This document shows positions 26,891 through 35,419 of a stretch of 64,000 nucleotides of DNA, piece after piece. The translations under genes and the position numbers were made by a program. The stretch is from Sediminicola luteus (lineage in GTDB: Bacteria; Bacteroidota; Bacteroidia; Flavobacteriales; Flavobacteriaceae), in NCBI RefSeq assembly GCF_002514735.1, contig NZ_NBWU01000005.1:434001-498000 (forward strand). Reading direction: 5' to 3'. Each line of letters starts with the position of its first letter. Positions within the stretch are counted from its first letter, which is position 1. The notes under the pieces are model-generated. The model was given only the letters and a program-made list of their open reading frames with translations. It made no database searches and was not told the origin of the DNA.

Positions 26891-27337
26891 TTAAAATTTA
26901 TCTAATAGTTGGTTCAATTGAACCAGATCTTCCTTTTCGAAATTCTTAAAAATGGCCTGCTCCGTTTGGTGTACGATGACACTCATTTGTTCCAAGTCGC
27001 GAAGGCCTTTATCGGTTATACGTATTTCTACTTCCCTGCGGTTGTTGGGGCATAGCGTACGTTCTACCTGGCCTTTTTTCATCAACTTGTCTACGATCCT
27101 ACTGGTATTGCTCATTTTGGTTACCATACGGGAGTTGATTCCTGACAGGTTAATGGGGCTTCCTTTTTGGCCCCGAAGTATACGGAGGACGTTAAAATGT
27201 TGCAGGGTTGTATCCATGGACTCCATGGCCAAGTTCATACGCTCCTTTACGGATTGGCAAACTAGACTCAAATGGATGGCCGTACGGCTTGGCAGCGGCA
27301 TATTGACCTTGGTCTGTATGATTTTTTCAACTTCCAT
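26891..27337 (-). CDS. MarR-family transcriptional regulator
   Basis: 148 residues. The winged helix-turn-helix spans roughly residues 45-115: FNVLRILRGQKGSPINL, the recognition region NSRMVTKMSNTSRIVDKLMKKG, and the wing CPNNRREVEIRITDKG. Dimerisation helices lie at both ends. It heads a two-gene unit with the YceI gene, an arrangement in which MarR usually controls its neighbour and responds to a small amphipathic ligand. A -7-like TATATTTG lies upstream on the minus strand, but no clean operator palindrome was found. Confidence 0.9.
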   Translation of the reverse strand: MEVEKIIQTKVNMPLPSRTAIHLSLVCQSVKERMNLAMESMDTTLQHFNVLRILRGQKGSPINLSGINSRMVTKMSNTSRIVDKLMKKGQVERTLCPNNRREVEIRITDKGLRDLEQMSVIVHQTEQAIFKNFEKEDLVQLNQLLDKF

Positions 27338-27494
27338 GTAGGTACAACTATTTACTATGCAAATATAAAATCAATTTTGGATGATGAGGTAAAAGGAAGC
27401 TTAAACTTGTGTTAAAGATGTTATGTTGGGGGCAGAATTTTGAACGGCTTGAGTCCGATAGAAAGAAATATGGCGATCGTAACAAATGTGACAG

Positions 27495-27523
27495 TTTGCG
27501 TTAGTCGGTTTTATGTATTTTTG
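27495..27523 (+). promoter_or_regulatory. Promoter of the rhodanese gene
   Basis: TTTG at 27495-27498, a 17-base spacer, and TATTTTTG at 27516-27523, 21 bases before the ATG. The spacer is slightly shorter than the usual 19. Confidence 0.55.
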
Positions 27524-27544
27524 GACATTGATAAAAAATAGACT

Positions 27545-27856
27545 ATGGCTGATTTAAACCAAGAAGAATGGACTAGCCGCTTAGCCGCGGACGATAACGC
27601 TTTTATTTTGGATGTACGCACCGCAGACGAAGTGTCTGAAGGATATATTCCTGGGGCTACCAATATCGATATTTTTATGGGACAGGGCTTTTTGGATGCC
27701 TTGGAAGAGCTCGACAAATCAAAAAACTATTATGTATATTGTAGGTCGGGTAACCGCAGTGGCCAAGCCTGTGCCTTAATGAACCAGGCCGGTTTTGAGA
27801 CCGCTTATAACCTAATGGGTGGTTTTATGTCTTGGGACGGCGAGGTAGCCCAATAA
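27545..27856 (+). CDS. Single-domain rhodanese-like protein
   Basis: 103 residues, one rhodanese fold. The active-site loop is VYCRSGNRSG with the catalytic Cys, preceded by FILDVRTADEVSEGYIPGATNID. These small cytosolic proteins carry persulfide sulfur between donors and acceptors. Length and loop size are typical of the PspE/GlpE kind. There is no sulfur-metabolism partner nearby, so the acceptor is unknown. Own promoter upstream. Confidence 0.9.
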   Translation: MADLNQEEWTSRLAADDNAFILDVRTADEVSEGYIPGATNIDIFMGQGFLDALEELDKSKNYYVYCRSGNRSGQACALMNQAGFETAYNLMGGFMSWDGEVAQ

Positions 27857-27907
27857 GCTCCAAAAGTTTACTGGTGATGTAAACCTCTTATGTCTAATTG
27901 AGGGCAT

Positions 27908-29179
27908 ATGAAAGAGGAATTGCTTCATTTTATTTGGAAATACGCAAAGTTTCCCTTGAACGGTCTTTCGACGGTTTCAGGGGAAACTTTGTCGGTTAAA
28001 AACCTGGGTAGGCACAACCACTTGGCAGGCCCCGATTTTTTGGAAGCGCAAATTTGGATAGGGGGCCAATTGTGGGCCGGTAGCGTAGAGATCCATGTAA
28101 AAAGCTCCGATTGGTTTAAACACAACCATCAGTCCGATACCAACTATAATAACGTAATTCTGCACGTGGTTTGGGAACACGACCTCCCGGTTGTTCGCCC
28201 TACCGGGGAAACCATTCCTACACTTCAATTGGCCAAGGTTATCCCAAAAACTTTTGTAAATAGTTACCGCCAACTGATGCAGCCCAAGTCTTTTGTGAAT
28301 TGCGAAACGGATCTACATCAATTTAATGGGTTTGACCGGGAACATTGGTTGGAAAGGGTGTTTTTCGAGCGACTGGAGACCAAAGCGAAAAAGGTGTATG
28401 CCCTATTGGAACAAACCGCCAACAATTGGGAGCAGGTTTTATTTCTAATGTTGTTAAAGGGTTTCGGTACTAAAGTGAATGGGGAGTTCTTTTTACAACA
28501 AGGGCTTAAAATCCCCATTCAGGTTTGGCGAAGTTGTCTTAACGACCCCTTGGAATTGGAAGCATTGCTTTTCGGTACCATGGGTATGTTTTCCAAAGAA
28601 GAGCCTCAAGATACCTATTTTAATGAGCAATCAAATAGGTTTACTTATCTGAAGCATAAGTTTAGGCTACAGGAATCCTATGGGCCCGGGGCCAATTATT
28701 ACGGATTGCGCCCACCGAATTTCCCAACCCTTCGCCTGGCACAATTAAGTCGATTGCTCTGTAGGGAAAAACAGTTGTTTCTTGAACTGATGCAAACTTG
28801 GCAGGTGGAACAACTTAAATCGCTATTGCAGGTAAGGCTAAATGACTATTGGGCCAGTCATTTCGTTTTTGGGAAATCGGTGGTCGAAAAAACACGGTCT
28901 ACTACCGATTCATTTCTAGAGTTGTTGTTGGTCAATACCGTAATACCGTTAAAATTCGCCTATGCCAAGTATAAAGGCCAGCAGGCAACTGAAAAGCTAC
29001 TCGAATTGGTAATGCAATTAAAACCTGAAAAGAACACCGTTATTAACCGATTTGCGATGCGGGGTTGGCAGGCCGATCATGCCCTGCACACCCAAGCCCT
29101 ACTCGGTTTGTATACCCAATATTGCCAACAACATCGTTGTTTGCAATGTGCTGTGGGTTCAAGATTGCTTCATGACTAA
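27908..29179 (+). CDS. DUF2851 family protein
   Basis: 423 residues, matching what I recognise as the DUF2851 family common in Bacteroidota. Recognisable parts are FIWKYAKFPLNGLSTVSGETL, HNHLAGPDFLEAQIWIGGQLWAGSVEIHVKSSDW with the acidic/His cluster, NVILHVVWEHD, and a C-terminal Cys-rich tail (CQQHRCLQCAVG) that could bind metal. The GPDF..A..I / GSVEIH pattern followed by VILHVV recalls nuclease-like folds, but no function has been shown to my knowledge. It precedes a PspC-like gene, a pairing I believe is common in the family. Confidence 0.8.
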   Translation: MKEELLHFIWKYAKFPLNGLSTVSGETLSVKNLGRHNHLAGPDFLEAQIWIGGQLWAGSVEIHVKSSDWFKHNHQSDTNYNNVILHVVWEHDLPVVRPTGETIPTLQLAKVIPKTFVNSYRQLMQPKSFVNCETDLHQFNGFDREHWLERVFFERLETKAKKVYALLEQTANNWEQVLFLMLLKGFGTKVNGEFFLQQGLKIPIQVWRSCLNDPLELEALLFGTMGMFSKEEPQDTYFNEQSNRFTYLKHKFRLQESYGPGANYYGLRPPNFPTLRLAQLSRLLCREKQLFLELMQTWQVEQLKSLLQVRLNDYWASHFVFGKSVVEKTRSTTDSFLELLLVNTVIPLKFAYAKYKGQQATEKLLELVMQLKPEKNTVINRFAMRGWQADHALHTQALLGLYTQYCQQHRCLQCAVGSRLLHD

Positions 29180-29276
29180 AAAGGTAATCTCAATTCTAAT
29201 ACCCAAGATAAATTTTCGAAAGGAACAAATTCGTTGAATTTGCATTATGACAAGGGGATAGGGGGTTTAACTCGAA

Positions 29277-29549
29277 ATGCCTAAATTTATCCTCAAAATC
29301 AAACTAGCCGTAAAGGCCCGCATGAAAATCCAGCATCAATTATTGTATTCCTTGCAAAAAAGGGGTTTCGAAGTATGTAGGCGTATAGCCGAACGATTGG
29401 GTATTCGCACCAAAATCGTACGTACATCTTTTATCTACCTCACTTTTGTGACCTTAGGTTTCGGATTTGCCCTGTACCTTTTTCTGGCCTTTTGGTTAAA
29501 AATCAAAGATTTGGTCTATACCAAAAGGACCTCGGTCTTTGATCTTTGA
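29277..29549 (+). CDS. PspC-domain small membrane protein
   Basis: 90 residues. The pattern GFEVCRRIAERLGIRTKIVRTSFIYLTFVTLGFGFALYLFLAFWLKIKD matches the PspC domain: a short amphipathic stretch, then one hydrophobic helix (about 58-78). Classical PspC is a phage-shock regulator at the inner membrane; this shorter Bacteroidota version has no visible psp partners. The N-terminal basic helix is unusual. Likely an envelope-stress or structural membrane protein; role inferred. Confidence 0.7.
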   Translation: MPKFILKIKLAVKARMKIQHQLLYSLQKRGFEVCRRIAERLGIRTKIVRTSFIYLTFVTLGFGFALYLFLAFWLKIKDLVYTKRTSVFDL

Positions 29550-29628
29550 AACGGTTGCAATGGGAATAACCTAACATGTTGGGTGGGTTTCCTTTGTACC
29601 AAAGAATGAAATGGTATAAAATAGATTT

Positions 29629-30645
29629 GTGAAGCATATTTTTAGATCCAAAATTTATACGGCTGTAGCCCTCTTGGTATCGGTGCTTTTGGTCGGGACC
29701 ATGGGGTTTAAGTGGTTAGAAGACTTTACCTGGCTCGATTCATTGTATATGACCGTTATTACCATGACCACGGTGGGCTTTAGTGAAGTGTCTCCCTTAG
29801 ATACTTCGGGTCGTATTTTTACCATTGCCCTAATTTTGTACAGTGTATTGGTCTTGGGGTATTCCATTTCCATTATTACCGAATACATTATGGGGAGGAA
29901 TTCCCTGCAAATCCTAAAACGAAAGAAAGTGAAAAGCAAGATCAAAGACCTAAAGGAACATGTGATCGTCTGTGGTTTCGGACGTAACGGGATGCAGGCC
30001 GCCGAACGCCTTACGGCTTTTAACAGGCCTTTTGTGGTTATAGAACGCAACAAAGAAATCGTAGAGAAATACGAGGAGGAAATTCTTTTTGTAGAAGGCG
30101 ATGCCAATGAAGATGAGGTGCTCTATGAGGCGGGGATAGACCGGGCCAGTTATTTGATTACCGCCATGCCAGATGATGCAGCCAACTTATTCGTGGTGCT
30201 CTCGGCCCGGCAATTAAACCAAAAGCTTTTCATTATCTCAAGGGCCAGTCAGGTGGGGTCTTTTAAAAAATTGCAATTGGCTGGGGCCAATAAGGTAATT
30301 ATGCCCGATCGCATTGGTGGCGACCATATGGCCTCGCTCGTGGTGAACCCCGATTTGATCACCTTTATGGACAACCTCTCTACCGATGGCCATACCACTA
30401 ACTTGGAAGAGGTCGCCATTGAAGCCTTGGAAGATAAATTGGAGAATGCCTCTATACGCGGCTTGGACTTAAGGCGCAAAACAGGTTGTACCATAATCGG
30501 TTATGTTACCCCCGAAGGTGAATATATTATCAATCCAGAGCCGGAACTTACCCTTTTGCCAGGTAGTAAGGTAATCGTTTTGGGTAGGCCCGAACAGATT
30601 CAGAAGCTGAATAAGATGTTCCATATCGATCCTACCGAAGTATAG
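29629..30645 (+). CDS. Two-TM potassium channel with RCK (TrkA-N/TrkA-C) domains
   Basis: 338 residues from GTG 29629. Two transmembrane helices (about 10-28 and 65-88) flank a pore loop TVITMTTVGFSEVSP, in which TVGFS replaces the usual TVGYG of K+ filters. It is followed by a TrkA-N Rossmann domain with the NAD-type HVIVCGFGRNGMQAAERL and a TrkA-C domain (about 255-338). The design is that of MthK-like ligand-gated channels of the inner membrane. The filter change may alter selectivity. No ligand can be assigned. Confidence 0.85.
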   Translation: MKHIFRSKIYTAVALLVSVLLVGTMGFKWLEDFTWLDSLYMTVITMTTVGFSEVSPLDTSGRIFTIALILYSVLVLGYSISIITEYIMGRNSLQILKRKKVKSKIKDLKEHVIVCGFGRNGMQAAERLTAFNRPFVVIERNKEIVEKYEEEILFVEGDANEDEVLYEAGIDRASYLITAMPDDAANLFVVLSARQLNQKLFIISRASQVGSFKKLQLAGANKVIMPDRIGGDHMASLVVNPDLITFMDNLSTDGHTTNLEEVAIEALEDKLENASIRGLDLRRKTGCTIIGYVTPEGEYIINPEPELTLLPGSKVIVLGRPEQIQKLNKMFHIDPTEV

Positions 30646-30823
30646 GCATAGCCTCTGTTTTATGTGGAATAAAGCCTTGGTTGCCTAACATGGGCTAGCT
30701 GAGCTAAGGTCTTTTGGCTGCGGCCATTCTTTTGGCAGCTTGATACCTTATAATTTGATTGGCTAGGATTTTTTTAGGATATTGTTCGCCGCTAACAACT
30801 AATTCAAATTTTAAAAACGTATT

Positions 30824-32428
30824 ATGAAGAAGTTTCTTGCGCCTTTTTTGATGGCGATGTTACCCCTAATTTCAACAGCCCAAGAAAAAGGTCTAGATCA
30901 ACAGATCGATGAAGCGTTTAAGCCTATTTCCGATTTTTTCAGCAGTGTAATCTTCTTCAACGTATGGCACGATCCCGACATTCCGTTCGTATTGGTTCTA
31001 TTGGTGGGTAGTGCCTTGTTTTTTACCCTGTATTTTAAATTCCCGAATATTTTCCATTTTCCAACGGCCATTAATGTGGTACGTGGTAAATATGACGATG
31101 TAGACCATCCTGTGGTTGAGCCTGCTTATGGCGATGTAACCCCAGGTGGCGATAGTATTGAAACCATTCGCGATGAAAGTAAAGAGGGTGAGGTCTCCCA
31201 CTTTCAGGCTTTGGCTACGGCAGTTTCGGGTACCGTGGGTAACGGAAATATTGCCGGTGTGGCCTTAGCGATCGCCTTAGGTGGCCCGGGAGCAACCTTT
31301 TGGATGGTAATCTGTGGTCTTTTGGGTATGTCCACCAAATTCGTGGAATGTACCTTGGGGGTGCAATACCGCGATGTGGGTGAAGATGGTACCGTATATG
31401 GTGGCCCCATGTACTATTTGTCAAAAGGATTAAAGGACAAAGGTTTTAAAACATTGGGCAAGATAGCGGCGGTTATCTTTGCTATTTTCTGTATCGGGGG
31501 ATCTTTTGGGGGCGGTAACGCGGCCCAATCGAACCAAGCCACCGTGGTTTTAAAAGAACTTATGGGGCTAGAAAGTACCAGTGCCGGTGCCATTATCGGA
31601 CTTGTATTGGCCATTATAGTAGGTGTGATCATTATCGGTGGTATCAAAAGGATCGCTACCGTAACCGAAAAAGTAGTGCCTTTTATGGCTTTGCTATACA
31701 TCTTGGCCTGTCTGTATATATTAGGTAGTAACTTCAGCTTGGTAGACGATGCCTTTGGTTTGATCGTATCCGAGGCTTTTAATCCGCAGGCTATCGGCGT
31801 TGGCGGATTTATCGGGGTTTTGTTGGTCGGTTTTAAAAGAGCGGCCTTCTCTAACGAGGCAGGTGCCGGTTCGGCTTCTATTGCCCACTCGGCCGTAAAA
31901 ACAAAATATTCCGCTTCAGAAGGTTTGGTAGCCTTGTTGGAGCCCTTTATCGATACCGTAGTTATCTGTACCATGACCGCCTTGGTTATTATCGTGTTCA
32001 ACTTCGGAGGTTTCTTCGAGTACGGTGGCGATGGTACCGGAGGGGTATTGATCGAAGGGGTGCGTTTAGAAGGTGCCGGTATTACCTCGGCCGCCTTTGC
32101 CGAGTATATTCCTTTCTCCAATGTATTCTTGACCGTTGCGGTGGTATTGTTCGCCGTGTCTACTATGATTTCTTGGTCATATTACGGATTACAATCGTGG
32201 AAATTCCTTTTCGGAAGGGGTAAGACCGCCGATTTAGTATACAAACTATTGTTCTTGACCTTTGTGGTTATCGGTGCTGCGGCCAGTATGAAATCTATTT
32301 GGGATTTCTCCGATGCCATGATCTTTGCCATGGTGTTCCCGAACATGGTCGGTCTCTATTTCTTGATGCCGGTTGTGAAAAAGCAATTGGGAAGATATCT
32401 TGAAGCCATTAAAGGCAACAAGTCATAA
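30824..32428 (+). CDS. Alanine/glycine:cation symporter (AGCS family)
   Basis: 534 residues with about eleven transmembrane helices. It couples uptake of alanine or glycine to Na+ or H+. Characteristic segments are ALATAVSGTVGNGNIAGVALAIALGGPGATFWM, GGPMYYLSKG and FSNEAGAGSASIAHSAVKT. The N-terminus looks like a signal peptide ending in LISTAQEKG before the first transport helix, a feature seen in Bacteroidota members. An amino-acid symporter in the inner membrane; the cation and exact substrate are family inferences. Confidence 0.93.
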   Translation: MKKFLAPFLMAMLPLISTAQEKGLDQQIDEAFKPISDFFSSVIFFNVWHDPDIPFVLVLLVGSALFFTLYFKFPNIFHFPTAINVVRGKYDDVDHPVVEPAYGDVTPGGDSIETIRDESKEGEVSHFQALATAVSGTVGNGNIAGVALAIALGGPGATFWMVICGLLGMSTKFVECTLGVQYRDVGEDGTVYGGPMYYLSKGLKDKGFKTLGKIAAVIFAIFCIGGSFGGGNAAQSNQATVVLKELMGLESTSAGAIIGLVLAIIVGVIIIGGIKRIATVTEKVVPFMALLYILACLYILGSNFSLVDDAFGLIVSEAFNPQAIGVGGFIGVLLVGFKRAAFSNEAGAGSASIAHSAVKTKYSASEGLVALLEPFIDTVVICTMTALVIIVFNFGGFFEYGGDGTGGVLIEGVRLEGAGITSAAFAEYIPFSNVFLTVAVVLFAVSTMISWSYYGLQSWKFLFGRGKTADLVYKLLFLTFVVIGAAASMKSIWDFSDAMIFAMVFPNMVGLYFLMPVVKKQLGRYLEAIKGNKS

Positions 32429-32439
32429 GCGAAAAAAAA

Positions 32440-33297
32440 ATGAAAGATTGGAAATCCCACTTCAGTTTCACAAAACAGGAACGGAGTGGGATTTTCTTTT
32501 TGTTGGCCCTGGTGGTCGTATTGCAATTGGGGTATTGGTGGCTGGCCAACCGACCGGCTGCTACAATACCAACAATAGTAGTAAATGAAGAGGGCCAACG
32601 CTGGGTAGACAGTCTTAAAGCCGCGCAGCAGAAAGATAGTGCCCGGGTGTTCTTGGTCAACCCTAATTATCTGTCTGATTATAGGGCGTATGTATTGGGT
32701 ATATCTGCCGAGGCTTTGTCTCGGATTCAAGCCTATCGAAATAATGGTAAGTATTTTAATGATGCTGCCGGGTTTCAAGAAGTCGCCCAATTACCCGATT
32801 CTACTTGGCAACAAGTAAAGCCACTGCTGAAATTTCCAAAAATCTTTAAACGGGGTCAAAAGGTAAAAGTGGCTTCTTCCGATAATGGAGTTAGGGTGAA
32901 AAAGGATATAAACACCGCCACGGAAGCCGAGTTGAGCAAGGTTCGTGGTATAGGGGAGGTGCTTTCTAAACGTATTGTAAAATTCCGTACCAGTCTGGGC
33001 GGTTTTCTGGACGATGCCCAAGTACGCGAAACTTTTGGTTTGGAACCGGAAGTGGCCGATAGGTTGCTACAAGTATTCAAGGTGGTAGATGCGCCTCAGA
33101 TTAAAAAAGTCTTGATTAACCAAGCTTCGGCCGGTCAATTGGCGGCCAATCCGTATATACGTTACCAAGATGCCCGGAAAATAGTAGCCCTGCGCGATAG
33201 TTTGGGACGTATTTCCAATTGGTCGGAAATTACCGCCATTCCCGGTTTTCCGAAGGAACGGATTGCTAGAATTCAGTTATATTTGTCCCTTGATTAA
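32440..33297 (+). CDS. Helix-hairpin-helix (ComEA-like) membrane-anchored protein
   Basis: 285 residues: one N-terminal transmembrane helix (IFFLLALVVVLQLGYWWL, about 18-36), then tandem HhH motifs, including DINTATEAELSKVRGIGEVLSKRIVKFR (about 152-180) and LINQASAGQLAANPYIRYQDARKIVALR (about 223-250). ComEA-like proteins bind DNA outside the inner membrane during uptake, but Bacteroidota homologues of this multi-HhH type are uncharacterised. It lies 11 bases after the symporter gene, so the two may be co-transcribed. Confidence 0.8.
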   Translation: MKDWKSHFSFTKQERSGIFFLLALVVVLQLGYWWLANRPAATIPTIVVNEEGQRWVDSLKAAQQKDSARVFLVNPNYLSDYRAYVLGISAEALSRIQAYRNNGKYFNDAAGFQEVAQLPDSTWQQVKPLLKFPKIFKRGQKVKVASSDNGVRVKKDINTATEAELSKVRGIGEVLSKRIVKFRTSLGGFLDDAQVRETFGLEPEVADRLLQVFKVVDAPQIKKVLINQASAGQLAANPYIRYQDARKIVALRDSLGRISNWSEITAIPGFPKERIARIQLYLSLD

Positions 33298-33402
33298 AAA
33301 GGGAAGTTTTTTCCGGTTTTGGTTAGCTGATTTTTTCAGAATCGTGTAAGGGCTAAAGCAGGAATACTCGTTTTTCGAGTTAACAGGTATAGCAAGAATT
33401 TT

Positions 33403-34575
33403 ATGGATAATAGGTATTTGTCCGAAGAGCATCGGCTTTTTCGTGAAAGTTTAAAGGACTTTTTGAAAAAAGAAGTAGTGCCGCATGTAGATCGCTGGGA
33501 ACAAACCGGATCTATTGATCGTGAAGTGTGGAAGAAGTTTGGCGATATGGGGTATTTCGGACTGCATTATCCCGAAGTCTATGGCGGACTGGATCTGGAT
33601 CTATTTTATACCCTGATACTTTTAGAGGAATTACAATGCGTGAATTCCGGTGGATTTGCCGCAGCCATTTGGGCCCATGTGTATTTGGCCATGACCCATT
33701 TGGCCAAAGAAGGCGATGAGCGTATTAAACAAGAGTATTTGGCGCCGAGTATTACAGGCGATAAAATCGGTTGTTTGTGTATCACCGAACCTTTTGGGGG
33801 TTCCGATGTGGCCGGAATGCGATCCATAGCCAAGAAGGATGGTGATCACTATATTTTGAACGGATCCAAAACCTTTATTACCAATGGGGTGTATAGCGAT
33901 TATTTGGTGGTAGCTGCCAAAACTTCACCTGAACTGGGTAATAAGGGTATCAGTATTTTTGTGGTGGATCGCGATACCCCCGGGGTTTCCGCGACCAAAC
34001 TCGATAAATTGGGCTGGCGTGCTTCCGATACGGGCGAAATCGCATTTGATAATGTAAAGATTCCGGTCGCCAACCTGATGGGGGAAGAGGGCAAGGGCTT
34101 TGCCTACATCATGCAGCATTTTGCTTTGGAACGTTTGGTTATGGGTATCAATGCCCATGCCCGTGCCGAATTTGCCCTCGATTATGCCCTGCAATATATG
34201 TCGGAGCGCACGGCTTTTGGCAAGAACATCAATAGTTTTCAGGCCTTAAGGCATACCATGGTAGAGCATTATGCCGAAATGGAGGTCTGTAAAGAATACA
34301 ATTATGCCATTACCGCCCGTCTCGATAAAGGGGAATACGTGGTAAAAGAGGCAACGATATCCAAATTAATGTCCACTAAAATGGCCGATAAGGTCATTTA
34401 CGATTGCTTGCAGATGCTTGGGGGGTATGGGTATATGGAAGAATACCCCATGGCCCGTATGTTGCGCGATAGTCGCCTTGGGCCTATCGGTGGGGGTACC
34501 TCAGAGATTTTGAAAGAGATCTTATCGAAAATGATCGTAGATAAAAAGAGTTATAAGCCGGCGACCGATGTCTAA
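33403..34575 (+). CDS. Acyl-CoA dehydrogenase family protein
   Basis: 390 residues, FAD-dependent. Signatures are CLCITEPFGGSDVAG, LNGSKTFITNG and QMLGGYGYMEEYPMARMLRDSRLGPIGGGTSEI. At the site where medium-chain enzymes carry the catalytic Glu (YEGT) this protein has GGGT, as in long-chain and related members, where the base is an earlier Glu; the Glu of FALERLVMG is a candidate. It oxidises an acyl-CoA at the alpha-beta position; chain length is unknown. No electron-transfer flavoprotein gene is nearby. Confidence 0.9.
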   Translation: MDNRYLSEEHRLFRESLKDFLKKEVVPHVDRWEQTGSIDREVWKKFGDMGYFGLHYPEVYGGLDLDLFYTLILLEELQCVNSGGFAAAIWAHVYLAMTHLAKEGDERIKQEYLAPSITGDKIGCLCITEPFGGSDVAGMRSIAKKDGDHYILNGSKTFITNGVYSDYLVVAAKTSPELGNKGISIFVVDRDTPGVSATKLDKLGWRASDTGEIAFDNVKIPVANLMGEEGKGFAYIMQHFALERLVMGINAHARAEFALDYALQYMSERTAFGKNINSFQALRHTMVEHYAEMEVCKEYNYAITARLDKGEYVVKEATISKLMSTKMADKVIYDCLQMLGGYGYMEEYPMARMLRDSRLGPIGGGTSEILKEILSKMIVDKKSYKPATDV

Positions 34576-34620
34576 AGCAAAGGGAGGAATTGGGTTTCAA
34601 GTCTAATTTTCATCTTTTCC

Positions 34621-34650
34621 TTTGTCCTTTAATCTATTGTCGTATATTTG
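34621..34650 (+). promoter_or_regulatory. rpsU promoter
   Basis: TTTG at 34621-34624, 18 bases, then TATATTTG at 34643-34650, 35 bases before the ATG: a near-ideal Bacteroidota promoter. Confidence 0.8.
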
Positions 34651-34670
34651 CGGCCCGAATGCTAAAAGAG

Positions 34671-34677
34671 AGGAGGT
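34671..34677 (+). promoter_or_regulatory. Strong Shine-Dalgarno of rpsU
   Basis: AGGAGGT lies 8 bases before the rpsU ATG. It is the one full-strength Shine-Dalgarno I noticed in the window; starts of neighbouring genes are A-rich instead. Confidence 0.85.
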
Positions 34678-34685
34678 AGTCAGAT

Positions 34686-34880
34686 ATGCTTATTATACCA
34701 GTAAAAGAAGGAGAGAATATTGACAGGGCGCTGAAGCGTTTCAAGCGTAAGTTCGACAGAACTGGCGGAATGCGTCAACTAAGAAGCCGTAAACAATATG
34801 TAAAGCCATCTGTTGTTCGTAGAACCCAGATTCAAAAGGCACAATACATCCAGCATCTTAGAGATCAAGAAGAAATCTAG
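34686..34880 (+). CDS. rpsU: 30S ribosomal protein bS21
   Basis: 64 residues, the typical length for Bacteroidota bS21, starting MLIIPVKEGENIDRALKRFKRKFDRTG and rich in Lys/Arg. It binds the small subunit near the 3' end of 16S rRNA. In this phylum bS21, with bS18 and bS6, is known to help hide the anti-Shine-Dalgarno, and rpsU itself keeps a strong Shine-Dalgarno, consistent with feedback on its own translation. Own promoter and terminator make it monocistronic. Confidence 0.95.
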   Translation: MLIIPVKEGENIDRALKRFKRKFDRTGGMRQLRSRKQYVKPSVVRRTQIQKAQYIQHLRDQEEI

Positions 34881-34907
34881 GTTATAGCTATTGTACAATA
34901 TACATTT

Positions 34908-34940
34908 CCCCTTTGGGCTTCGCCCGGAGGGGATTTTTTT
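34908..34940 (+). terminator. Intrinsic terminator after rpsU
   Basis: Eleven-base stem CCCCTTTGGGC / GCCCGGAGGGG (two G-T pairs) with a TTC loop, then a long T run. Confidence 0.85.
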
Positions 34941-35419
34941 TGCTCGATACTCCTGACTGCCGTTTGGAATGTTGCTCTAGGGTAAAGAGGGTCTGGATGC
35001 TTCGGAATGTAGAAAGAAAATTTCGTCGATTTTCTTTTTGGTTAATTTGAGGAGTTGGACTTGGATTTTTATTAGTGTTCGAAGTTAGGTGTTATCCTGA
35101 TTGTACCCGTACAGCTGTCAGGACGGGGCGCTTTGCTGTCCTATGGTGTGAGTAGAGCATAGAAAATAAGTTTTTTGGTGTTAAAGTTTTGCGTTATGGT
35201 TTTCTTTAATTGTGCTCAATCGAATCAAATTAAGAGAAACTATACAGGTTTGGTTTAGAAGTAACAAAAATGTAATTGCCAGACATTCAGCAGTCTTTTT
35301 TCTTTGTTCTTTGCTCTTTTGGTCTGAAGCCATCAAGTTTAGGATGGCTTCGTTCGAATTTTTCATTTCCCCATTGTTTTATAGGTGACTTTCGTACCTT
35401 GTTGTTTCTATTTTAGAGC
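34941..35419. other. Intergenic region before xerC, with two hairpins and no convincing gene
   Basis: No supported gene. A nested hairpin runs from 35095 to 35123 (TCCTGA..TCAGGA outside TGTAC-CC-GTACA). A nine-base perfect inverted repeat GAAGCCATC / GATGGCTTC lies at 35326-35351. Near 35395 TACCTTGT resembles a -7 element for the recombinase gene. A minus-strand frame of 61 codons (35181-35366) is low-complexity and not believed. Confidence 0.5.

Noticed and set aside
35181-35366. 61-codon minus-strand frame between rpsU and xerC
   Set aside because: No recognisable domain, no promoter element, and composition like the surrounding non-coding DNA.
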